From: Thermoflexales bacterium
Lineage (GTDB): Bacteria; Chloroflexota; Anaerolineae; S140-20
Direction: 5' to 3'
Length of the DNA: 7,716 bases
Assembly (NCBI GenBank): GCA_015484715.1
Contig: WFUY01000547.1
Coordinates: forward strand, 1-7,716
Of the stretch, positions 1 to 5,804 are shown piece after piece (position 1 is the stretch's first letter; each line of letters opens with the position of its first letter). Both the position numbers and the translations under genes were made by a program. The notes under the pieces were generated by a model. The model was not told the origin of the DNA. It saw only the letters and a program-made list of their open reading frames with translations, and made no database searches.

Positions 1-2
1 AC

Positions 3-1145
3 CTGGAAGACCTGATGCGCGAGTACCAGTTCTACTCCGACAAGATCAAGTTCCAACTGATTGACCCTGACGAGAAGCCGGCTCTGGCCCGGCAGTACAA
101 TGTCACCAGCTACGGGGTCCTCATCTTCCGCCGAGGTGAGAAGGAGCAACGGATCTACAGCGTCAGCGAACAGGACATCACCAGCGCCATCCTGAAGGTA
201 TCCCGGGAGCGCCCCAAGGTAATCTACTTCCTAACGGGCCACGGGGAGCGGGACATCGAGAGCTTTGGCGAAGATGGCTACAGCCAGATCAAGCGGGCGC
301 TGGAGATGAACAACTACGAGGTCCGCCCGCTTAACCTGACCATCAGCCGGACGGTGCCGGCCGACGCCGCCGCCCTGGTCATCGCTGCGCCTAAGAAGCC
401 GTTGCTGGAGGAAGAGCAGAAGGCGATCCGCTCCTACCTGCTCAAGGCCGGCAAGGCGCTGGTGCTCCAGGACCCCGGCAATGAGGCCGGGTTGAACGAA
501 GTGCTCAGCCCCTGGTACGTCCGCTTTGGCGATGGGCTGGTCATTGATGTGAGCAGTTCCCTGCTGAACGATGTCGCCTCCCCGGTCGTCACCCGCTACC
601 CCTACAGCCAGATCACCGAAGACCTGCCGATGATCTTCCTGCCCCACGCCCGACCGGTCGAGCAGGAGGAGATGGACCAGGCCCTCCAGAATATGCCGGG
701 TGTTCCCCGGTACCAGTCCCTCATCCGCACCAGCAACGAGAGTTGGGCGGAGATGAACGTAGCAGACCGCCAGGTCGTCTTCAACCCGGGTGAGGACAAG
801 CGGGGGCCGGTGGACCTGGCCGCCACGGTGGAGGCGGACGCGGCCCTGGGCTCCGAGGAGCAAGAGGAGGCCACCTCGCGCAAGACGCGGCTGGTGGTCA
901 TCGGGGACAGCGATTTCGCCTCCAACGCCTTCGTCGGCAGCTTGGGCAACGGGCTGTTCTTCCTCAACGCCATCAACTGGCTGGCCGAGGAGGAAGCGAT
1001 CATCTCCATCCCCCCGAAGCAGTTTGGGCCGCGCCCGGTGGTGATGACCGGACCCCAGATGCGCTTCGTCTTCTACTCCAGCATCCTGTTCCTGCCCCTC
1101 CTGGTCGCCCTGGTCGGGCTGATCGTCTGGTGGCAGAGGAGGTGA
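3..1145 (+). CDS. GldG-like ABC-transport auxiliary protein, 5'-truncated by the window edge
   Basis: The reading frame is open from the left edge (Leu-Glu-Asp-Leu precedes the first ATG at 15), so the true start and an expected N-terminal membrane helix lie outside. The visible part matches the GldG / 'ABC-type uncharacterized transport system' family. It has a beta-strand followed by YFLTGHGERD (about 225-256), a region of alternating strands and helices including ALVIAAPKKPL and GKALVLQDPG, a late RLVVIGDSDFASN segment, and the typical NAINWLAEEE near the C-terminus. One hydrophobic helix (about 1068-1130) followed by WWQRR anchors the end in the membrane, with the bulk probably outside the cytoplasm. 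In this family the protein works with an ABC-2 permease and ATPase, here presumably upstream. The substrate is unknown. Gliding should not be assumed, since GldG relatives occur widely in non-gliding bacteria. Family assignment is fairly secure; function is not. Confidence 0.85.
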   Translation: MEDLMREYQFYSDKIKFQLIDPDEKPALARQYNVTSYGVLIFRRGEKEQRIYSVSEQDITSAILKVSRERPKVIYFLTGHGERDIESFGEDGYSQIKRALEMNNYEVRPLNLTISRTVPADAAALVIAAPKKPLLEEEQKAIRSYLLKAGKALVLQDPGNEAGLNEVLSPWYVRFGDGLVIDVSSSLLNDVASPVVTRYPYSQITEDLPMIFLPHARPVEQEEMDQALQNMPGVPRYQSLIRTSNESWAEMNVADRQVVFNPGEDKRGPVDLAATVEADAALGSEEQEEATSRKTRLVVIGDSDFASNAFVGSLGNGLFFLNAINWLAEEEAIISIPPKQFGPRPVVMTGPQMRFVFYSSILFLPLLVALVGLIVWWQRR

Positions 1146-1149
1146 GAGG

Positions 1150-1860
1150 ATGAGCCGACGAACGACCCTGATCCTGGTGGCGATCTTCCTGCTGTTGGGC
1201 GGCTACGTCTACTTCTTCGAGATCCGGGGCGGCGAGAAGAGGTCGGAGGCGAGTGGCGGCGAACCGTTGGTGGGTGTGGCTGCTGAGGAGATCACCGGGC
1301 TGGAGGTGGACGATGGACAGAGCCCGGTACGCCTGGAGCGTGACGAAGAGGGGAACTGGCGGTTGACGGCCCCGGAGGAGAAGGAAGCGGACCAGCCACG
1401 GGTGAAGCGCATCGTGGAATCGCTGGCCACCAGCCGGGCTACCCGCACGCTGGGGCCGGTGGACGACTGGGATACCTTCGGGCTGGCCCAGCCTGCCCTC
1501 ACCGTCACCCTGACTTTGCAGGACGGGACGACGAAGCAGCTCTTCGTGGGCGACCGAAGCCCCAACAAGGCTGCCTTCTACGTCCGCCGACCCGGTGAGG
1601 ACAAGGTTCACCTGATGCCGACAGGCGTGGGAAACGACCTGAAGGAGATGGTGGAGAAGCCGCCGTTCCCGCCGACGCCGACGCCAACGCCGACGGCGAC
1701 CTTGGAGGTCACAGCCACGATGACCGTGACCGGAACGGTGACGACGACACCAACCCCCACGCCAGCGGGAACGCCCACACCGACCTGGACGCCTTCGCCA
1801 ACGCCGACCATCCCCTCCCTGATGCTGACGCCGGTGCCCCTGGCGACGCCGGGACCCTAG
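1150..1860 (+). CDS. DUF4340 domain-containing membrane-anchored protein with Pro/Thr-rich tail
   Basis: This 236-residue protein starts 4 bp after the GldG-like stop. The perfect Shine-Dalgarno AGGAGGTGA (1137-1145) overlaps that stop codon, with 6 nt between AGGAGGT and the ATG, so the two genes are almost certainly co-translated. Residues about 6-23 form one hydrophobic helix, a signal anchor. The following region has the DUF4340 pattern: GLEVDDG, LERDEEGNWRLTAPEEKEAD, a helix VKRIVESLATSRATRTL, then FGLAQPALTVTLTLQDG and LFVGDRSPNKAAFYVRR. The partnership GldG-DUF4340 is a recurring ABC-2 transporter accessory pair. From residue 174 to the end the protein is low-complexity Pro/Thr repeat, with no second folded domain. 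Longer DUF4340 proteins exist, so this one may be a short form. The cargo and biochemical role are unknown. Confidence 0.85.
   Translation: MSRRTTLILVAIFLLLGGYVYFFEIRGGEKRSEASGGEPLVGVAAEEITGLEVDDGQSPVRLERDEEGNWRLTAPEEKEADQPRVKRIVESLATSRATRTLGPVDDWDTFGLAQPALTVTLTLQDGTTKQLFVGDRSPNKAAFYVRRPGEDKVHLMPTGVGNDLKEMVEKPPFPPTPTPTPTATLEVTATMTVTGTVTTTPTPTPAGTPTPTWTPSPTPTIPSLMLTPVPLATPGP
1669..1857 (+). repeat. Pro/Thr-rich low-complexity coding repeat
   Basis: The last 63 codons of the DUF4340 gene are dominated by alternating Pro and Thr codons (CCG/ACG, CCA/ACG, CCC/ACG), seen most clearly around 1669-1695 and 1750-1812. Between them sits a Thr/Val stretch (TATMTVTGTVTTT). Such tails are typical extracytoplasmic spacers in Chloroflexota proteins and could be O-glycosylated; the glycosylation is only an inference. 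The hexanucleotide-like repeat makes length variation by slippage likely. Confidence 0.8.
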
Positions 1861-1876
1861 CGTCGCGTGGTGGCGC

Positions 1877-1905
1877 TTGTCAAAGCAGCGTGTTGGGGGT
1901 ATAAT
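1877..1905 (+). promoter_or_regulatory. Sigma-70-type promoter for the FmdB-like gene
   Basis: TTGTCA (1877-1882) and TATAAT (1900-1905) are separated by exactly 17 bp, giving 5 of 6 and 6 of 6 consensus matches. The expected start of transcription is near 1912, leaving a leader of about 30 nt before the ATG at 1944. It lies just after the DUF4340 stop, so the FmdB-like gene is probably transcribed independently of the transporter genes. Confidence 0.8.
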
Positions 1906-1943
1906 CCGACCGTTGTCGAATCTCTGAAGCGGGAGAGTGGGCG

Positions 1944-2219
1944 ATGCCGATCTTCGAATACCAGTGCCAGGAGTGTGGAATCCGGTTCGAGCGATTGCAG
2001 CGCAAAGGTGACCCCTTCCTGACCACGTGCCCGGAGTGTGGTGGGCCGGTGCGGCGTCTCCTCCAGCCGCCCGGCATCATCTTCAAGGGGTCCGGCTTCT
2101 ACATCACCGACCACCGGCGCTCTGGCAACGCTGGGACCGATCGTTCCCGCAAGAACGGGAGAAAGGACAGCGCCGAGAAGCCGGAGAAGAGTGCAGCCGG
2201 GCACAAGGACAAGGAATGA
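1944..2219 (+). CDS. FmdB-family zinc-ribbon protein
   Basis: This 91-residue protein opens with the standard FmdB/CxxC_CxxC_SSSS signature MPIFEYQCQECG, with zinc-ligand pairs Cys8-x-x-Cys11 and Cys29-x-x-Cys32. It then has the family-typical GIIFKGSGFYITD (about residues 49-61). The rest, from about residue 63, is a charged, Lys/Arg-rich and probably disordered tail. GGGAGAG (1931-1937) lies 6 nt before the ATG and fixes the start. Family members are often called regulators because of the original FmdB of methylotrophic bacteria, but the zinc ribbon alone does not prove DNA binding. It has its own promoter and terminator, so it is a single-gene unit. The family assignment is very secure and the cellular role is not known. 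Confidence 0.92.
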   Translation: MPIFEYQCQECGIRFERLQRKGDPFLTTCPECGGPVRRLLQPPGIIFKGSGFYITDHRRSGNAGTDRSRKNGRKDSAEKPEKSAAGHKDKE

Positions 2220-2245
2220 GCCGATCACCGCAGCGAACAGCGCGA

Positions 2246-2279
2246 GCGGGGGTCCCCGATGGGACCCCCGCCCCGTTTT
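2246..2279 (+). terminator. Intrinsic terminator after the FmdB-like gene
   Basis: A perfect 11-bp GC-rich stem pairs 2246-2256 with 2261-2271 around the 4-nt loop CGAT, followed by CCCG and TTTT (2276-2279). The U tract is short, but the hairpin is very stable. It lies 26 bp after the stop codon and just before the next promoter, which is the expected arrangement. Confidence 0.75.
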
Positions 2280-2289
2280 CCGCCCGCAA

Positions 2290-2318
2290 GTGACAAGGAA
2301 GACCAAAACGGGTATAAT
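2290..2318 (+). promoter_or_regulatory. Sigma-70-type promoter for the structured leader and acpS
   Basis: GTGACA (2290-2295) and TATAAT (2313-2318) are spaced by 17 bp, with 5 of 6 and 6 of 6 consensus matches. The expected transcription start is near 2325. The first coding start is about 195 nt further on, an unusually long leader compared with about 30 nt for the neighbouring FmdB-like gene. Confidence 0.8.
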
Positions 2319-2324
2319 ACGCGC

Positions 2325-2515
2325 GAAGCAGGCCCTTGAGCCTGCCGGCGGCTCATCGTTCAGAAGACCGACAGCCCTTGACGTCCTGACTTGTCGCCCT
2401 CCCGCAGGTCATGTAGTGCCTGACGACAGCAATGGCTTATCGGAGGCTGCCTATGACGCGCTACGGGCCGGGGGAGAAACCTGCGGGAGGGTCCCTGAGA
2501 GAGGGGTCAGGTAGC
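2325..2515 (+). ncRNA. Structured RNA of unknown class (acpS leader or small RNA)
   Basis: No credible gene covers these ~190 nt between a strong promoter and acpS. By eye the RNA folds as follows. A 5' hairpin pairs GCAGGC (2328-2333) with GCCTGC (2340-2345). A weaker hairpin pairs 2350-2353 with 2373-2376. Then comes a rod closed by CCTGAC (2385-2390) pairing with GTCAGG (2506-2511). Inside it is a perfect 13-bp helix (2397-2409 with 2479-2491) and a 7-bp helix GTAGTGC (2413-2419) with GCGCTAC (2458-2464). The right strand between the first two rod helices can form a small hairpin CCCT-GAGAG-AGGG (2493-2505). The size and the rod with an interrupted middle recall 6S RNA, but I cannot match its conserved bases. 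It lacks the SRP-RNA, tmRNA, RNase P, TPP, SAM and T-box signatures I checked. The outer helix covers the AGGT ribosome site of acpS, which favours cis-regulation. Confidence 0.5.
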
Positions 2516-2520
2516 CCAAT

Positions 2521-2907
2521 GTGCCGATACCGATGTTGACGACCGGCGTGGACCTGGTTGAACTGAAGCGCGTCGAGCGGTTGGTCCACCGCTACGGGGA
2601 GCGGTTCCTGCAGCGGGTCTACACCCCCGCCGAGGTCCTCTACTGCCGCGGACGGGTGGCGGAGTTGGCGGCCCGCTTCGCCGCCAAGGAAGCGGTGAGC
2701 AAAGCCCTGGGCGTGGGGATGCGGATGATGGCCTCCGACGGCATCGGCTGGCGAGACGTCGAAGTCCTCCCCGACGGGCGAGGCAAGCCCCACATCTACT
2801 TGCACGGTCGGGCCGCCGAACGGGCCGCCGAACTGGGGCTGGATGAGTGGGCGATCAGCCTCTCCCACACGGCGGAGATGGCCATCGCCTTCGTGGTCGC
2901 CCAATGA
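2521..2907 (+). CDS. acpS: Holo-[acyl-carrier-protein] synthase (AcpS)
   Basis: AcpS transfers the 4'-phosphopantetheine arm from CoA to a serine of acyl carrier protein in the cytoplasm, which activates fatty-acid synthesis. The 128-residue length fits the family. Motifs in order are TGVDLVELKRVERL near the N-terminus with the metal-binding Asp11, a YTPAEVLYC segment, RFAAKEAVSKALG with Glu57 in the second metal/CoA site, a GKPHIYLHG strand, and a C-terminal ISLSHTAEMAIAFVVAQ. I chose the GTG at 2521 because AGGT (2509-2512) lies 8 nt before it. The ATG at 2533 would give a more usual MLTTGVD start but has no visible ribosome site. The gene is first in a two-gene unit behind the long structured leader. 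Confidence 0.95.
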   Translation: MPIPMLTTGVDLVELKRVERLVHRYGERFLQRVYTPAEVLYCRGRVAELAARFAAKEAVSKALGVGMRMMASDGIGWRDVEVLPDGRGKPHIYLHGRAAERAAELGLDEWAISLSHTAEMAIAFVVAQ

Positions 2908-3551
2908 TGACGCTGGAGCAGATCCGCACCGCGCTGCGACACCGGCCCCGTCCAGGGCTGGCCGCCCAGATGCGCATGGCCCCCTCCTATCGGTGGGAGA
3001 TGCTGCGGCGCATGCCCCCGCCGGAGCGGGTCCGGGAGGCCGGCGTCCTCATCCTCCTCTACCCCTGCGACGACGCCCTCTGCTTCCCCCTAACCCGACG
3101 CACCGAACAGGTGGAGAACCACAAGGGCCAGATCTCCCTGCCGGGAGGGGCCCGGGAGCCAGGGGAGCCACTGGCAGAGACGGCCTTGCGAGAGACAAGG
3201 GAGGAGTTGGGCATCTCCCTGGACGGTCTGGAGATACTGGGCTCGCTGACACCCCTCTACATCCCGCCCAGCGGGTTCCAGATCACGCCCTTCGTCGCCT
3301 ACCTGCCCTACCGGCCCCGCTTCCACCCCGATCCCGTCGAAGTGGCCGAGGTCATCCCGGTTCCCCTCGCCGCCCTCTTCGACCCCACGATCCGCCGTCA
3401 GGAGCTCCGGGAGCTGAGGGGGCAGCGGGTCCGCATCCCCTTCTACGCCATCCAGGGCCACCAGGTCTGGGGAGCGACGGCGATGGTGCTGAGCGAGCTG
3501 GCGGCGATCCTCTCCCCTCAATCCTCGCCCAAAAAGTCTAGCACCGCCTGA
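2904..3551 (+). CDS. Nudix hydrolase, CoA pyrophosphatase type
   Basis: The family cleaves CoA, acyl-CoA or related derivatives into 3'-phosphoadenosine phosphate and a phosphopantetheine product, using Mg2+ or Mn2+. The protein of 215 residues has a complete Nudix box from Gly82: G82-x5-E88-x7-R96-E97-x2-E100-E101-x-G103. Just before it is HKGQISLPGG (73-82), the signature separating the CoA-hydrolysing NudL/YeaB subgroup from other Nudix enzymes. The start at 2904 overlaps the acpS stop as ATGA. An upstream in-frame ATG at 2847 lies inside acpS and is unlikely. ATG 2907 is also possible. Translational coupling with acpS places two CoA-handling enzymes in one transcript, so a role in CoA balance is plausible but unproven. 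The last 34 bp overlap the end of the opposing hydrolase gene. Confidence 0.9.
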   Translation: MMTLEQIRTALRHRPRPGLAAQMRMAPSYRWEMLRRMPPPERVREAGVLILLYPCDDALCFPLTRRTEQVENHKGQISLPGGAREPGEPLAETALRETREELGISLDGLEILGSLTPLYIPPSGFQITPFVAYLPYRPRFHPDPVEVAEVIPVPLAALFDPTIRRQELRELRGQRVRIPFYAIQGHQVWGATAMVLSELAAILSPQSSPKKSSTA

Positions 3552-4315
3552 TTGAAGGCCTCGGCGTGATCGAGGATGACGGCGTGCCCGCCTCCCTCGA
3601 TGACCACCTGGCGGGCGTTGGGAATCCCCCGCACCAGGTGGGCCTGTTCCTCCGGCGGCACCGTGGTGTCCTCGGAGCCGGTGACGACCAGGGTGGGGGC
3701 GCGGACTTCGCCCAGTCGGTCCATCACATCGAAGCGGACCAGAGCCCGCATGGCAGCCCGGTAGGCCGCCGGGTTGGTCTGAGTGATCCGCTGGTAGAGG
3801 ACTTCGCGGTACGGGGCCTGCTCCGGCTTGGGGAAGATGCGCCGGGCAACCATCCGGGCCTGGGTGGGCAACCCCAGAGTGTGAACCAGCACCCCCCGCA
3901 GGAGGACATAGGCCCAACCTCGGAGGCTGCGAGGGCGCAGCCGGGCGAAGGTGTTGACCAGCACCAGCCGGCGCACCAGGTCCGGGTGATCCAGGGCCAA
4001 CTGAAGCGCCAGCGTCCCCCCCATCGAGATGCCGACGACGTGAGCGGGTGCCGCCTGAATCCCTTCCAGCAGCCGGGCCATATCCTCGGCCATCTGGCGC
4101 ACGGTCAGTCCACCGCCGGGGTAGGAGGAACGCCCAAACCCCCGGGCATCGGCGGCGATGAGGCGGTAGCCCGCCGCCGTAAACGGCGTCACCTGGAGCA
4201 CCCAGTCCTCACCACAGGAGCCCAGGCCGTGGAGCAGCAGCACAGGGGGATGGCCCTGAGGGTTGTGCTCCAGGTAATGGATGGTGCAGTCGGGAGAGAC
4301 ATCGTAAGTGGGCAT
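3518..4315 (-). CDS. Alpha/beta-fold hydrolase
   Basis: The 265-residue protein has a full serine-hydrolase layout. It has LLLHGLGSCGEDW (26-38) with the HG oxyanion segment, DARGFGRS (56-63), the nucleophile elbow GISMGG with Ser97, an acid in TGSEDTTVP (Asp216), and the catalytic His244 in GGGHAVILDH. A helical cap of about 60-70 residues lies between roughly residues 120 and 185. No signal peptide is visible, so it is probably cytoplasmic. The substrate cannot be read from sequence; esterase, haloperoxidase-like or C-C bond hydrolase activity are all possible. AGGAG lies 8 nt before the ATG at 4315. The ATG two codons upstream (4321) shares its A with the preceding TPR stop (TGATG) but is only 2 nt from AGGAG. 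Either start is credible, and both imply coupling to the TPR gene. Confidence 0.9.
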   Translation of the reverse strand: MPTYDVSPDCTIHYLEHNPQGHPPVLLLHGLGSCGEDWVLQVTPFTAAGYRLIAADARGFGRSSYPGGGLTVRQMAEDMARLLEGIQAAPAHVVGISMGGTLALQLALDHPDLVRRLVLVNTFARLRPRSLRGWAYVLLRGVLVHTLGLPTQARMVARRIFPKPEQAPYREVLYQRITQTNPAAYRAAMRALVRFDVMDRLGEVRAPTLVVTGSEDTTVPPEEQAHLVRGIPNARQVVIEGGGHAVILDHAEAFNQAVLDFLGED

Positions 4316-4320
4316 AGGCA

Positions 4321-5760
4321 TCACTCCTGGTCGTGGGGTGGTTTCCAGCGGGGGTCCCAATCGGCAGCACGGGCATACGCCCGCCGGGCTGCATCGAGAT
4401 CACCTTGGAGCTCTAGAAGACGGCCTAGGTGCTTGTAGGCCGAAGCCAAGGTGGGGTCCAGCGCCAGGGCCTGCTGGAGTTCGGCCAGGGCCCGCTCGTA
4501 CTCGCCCTGCAGGGTGTAGGCCCAGCCCAGAAGGTCGTGGGCTTCGGCCCGCTGAGGGGCCAGCGCGACGGCCCGTTGGGCCGGTCCCAGCCCTCGGTCC
4601 ACCCCCTGATCCAGGTAGAAGCGGGCCAGGGCCAGCCAGACCTCTGGGTCTTGAGGGGCCAGCCAGGTCGCGGCCCGAAGCCAGATCTCGGCGGCTACGA
4701 AGGCCCCTTCCTCGGCATAGGTCCCACCGATCTCCAGGCAGAGGGCCGCGTTGGTGGGGTCCAGGTCATAGGCCATCTCGTAGGCGGCACGGGCCAGGGT
4801 CGTCTCACCCCGACGATCCCAGTAGAGGCCCAGGAGGGTGTGGGCTACAGGAGAGGCGGGAACCAGCGCCACCGCTTGCCGCAAGGCATCCAGTGCCGCT
4901 TCGCCTTCCCCCAACAGGTCCAGCGCCTGCCCCAACCAGGCATAGGCCTCCCCGTAGGCGGGGTTGAGGGTGACAGCCTGCCGGAGGCTGTAGGCGGCCA
5001 GGCGGGGCTCTTGGACGCGCAGGAGGGCCTGCCCCAGGAGGGCGAAGCGATAGGCCGGGTCGTCGCTGCCCCGAGCCTGCCCCAGCGCAGCGATGACCGT
5101 TTCAATGGCCTGCCGACGGTCCTGATCGGTAGTCTGGCGGTGAGCCTGCTGCAAGTAGGAAAGGCCGAGGGGCAAGGAGGCGGTCTCTCCGGCCGAGGCG
5201 ACCGCCATCAGGCCCAGGCGGTAGAGGGCGTCGGCGTCGGACGGCTGCCGGGCCAGCACTTGCTCCCAGGCTGCCCAGGCTGCATCCCACATCCCTTGCC
5301 GGAAGCGGGCCTCGGCCAGGTCTTGCAGGGCGTCGAGGTCCTCCGGCTGGCGGGCCAACGCCATCCGGGCCAGAGTGGCGACGGCCTCCCAGTTCCCCAG
5401 GGCAGCGTAGGCCTCCCGCAGCCCGGCCCCAACGCGCCGGAGATCACCGCCTCGTTGGGCAGCCTCGAAAAAGGCATCCCGGGCCTGAGCCGGTCGCTGC
5501 CACCGGAGATGGAGCTGACCCAGTCGAAGATGGGGTTCGGGATCGTGGGGAAGTCGAGCGACGGCCTGCCGGTAGGTTGCGGCGGCTACCGTCCAGGAAT
5601 CGGCACTCAGCTCGTCACCCTGCTGCAGGGCCGTCAGCGCGGTCTGGTCGGTCGGAGAAGGAGAGACCACGAAGAAGAGGGCAAAGAGGGCGATCAGGAA
5701 CGGAAGGCGCAGTATTGACCATCCATCTAACGCCCGGAGCGCTTCTGCCAGTGTGTACAT
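4321..5760 (-). CDS. Membrane-anchored tetratricopeptide-repeat protein
   Basis: This protein of 479 residues starts with a cytoplasmic-looking segment, then a hydrophobic helix (about 16-33, LRLPFLIALFALFFVV), with little else but TPR repeats after it. The clearest run is residues 267-469: six back-to-back units, five of exactly 34 residues and one of 33, each starting at Pro and showing the usual small/aromatic spacing (e.g. AYAWLGQALDLLGEGEAALDALRQAV). Less regular units fill about 55-265. TPRs form a superhelical scaffold for protein binding, here probably exposed on the outer face of the membrane, but no partner is known. GAGG in the sequence GAGGTCCGATG supports the start at 5760. It lies 44 bp after the coiled-coil gene and ends by overlapping the hydrolase start region, so the three are likely one transcript. 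Confidence 0.88.
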   Translation of the reverse strand: MYTLAEALRALDGWSILRLPFLIALFALFFVVSPSPTDQTALTALQQGDELSADSWTVAAATYRQAVARLPHDPEPHLRLGQLHLRWQRPAQARDAFFEAAQRGGDLRRVGAGLREAYAALGNWEAVATLARMALARQPEDLDALQDLAEARFRQGMWDAAWAAWEQVLARQPSDADALYRLGLMAVASAGETASLPLGLSYLQQAHRQTTDQDRRQAIETVIAALGQARGSDDPAYRFALLGQALLRVQEPRLAAYSLRQAVTLNPAYGEAYAWLGQALDLLGEGEAALDALRQAVALVPASPVAHTLLGLYWDRRGETTLARAAYEMAYDLDPTNAALCLEIGGTYAEEGAFVAAEIWLRAATWLAPQDPEVWLALARFYLDQGVDRGLGPAQRAVALAPQRAEAHDLLGWAYTLQGEYERALAELQQALALDPTLASAYKHLGRLLELQGDLDAARRAYARAADWDPRWKPPHDQE

Positions 5761-5804
5761 CGGACCTCAACGAGTCCGGTACCCGTTAGGTCGAGCATCG
5801 GAGA

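Noticed and set aside
1843..1866. 7-bp hairpin over the DUF4340 stop codon (GCGACGC with GCGTCGC) as a terminator.
   Set aside because: It is not followed by a U tract and its 10-nt loop is large. It may slow polymerase but cannot be called a terminator.
2420..2479. CTGACGA followed by GAAA, resembling a hammerhead ribozyme core.
   Set aside because: The bases next to CTGACGA (CAGC) cannot pair with those before GAAA (GGGGA), so stem II is missing. The GAAA end is also used by the 13-bp helix.
2397..2491. B12-box-like string (GCCGGGGGAGAAACCTGC) suggesting a cobalamin riboswitch.
   Set aside because: The match needs an insertion, the 5' conserved elements are absent, and only ~70 nt lie inside the long helix, too few for the cobalamin fold. 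acpS is also not a B12 gene.
2325..2515. Firm assignment as 6S, SRP or tmRNA.
   Set aside because: SRP RNA needs the GGAAGGAAGCAGC apical motif and tmRNA a tRNA-like end with CCA-adjacent features; neither is present. 6S fits in size and shape only.
2843..3541. Overlapping + strand frame of 232 codons inside acpS and the Nudix gene.
   Set aside because: The product is an Arg/Pro/Gly-rich shadow of a gene whose complete Nudix box proves the other frame.
4429..5718. Long open frame of 429 codons on the + strand opposite the TPR gene.
   Set aside because: It is a by-product of GC-rich codon use in the antisense TPR gene. Its product is Gly/Gln/Pro-rich without a recognisable fold, and there is no promoter or ribosome site.
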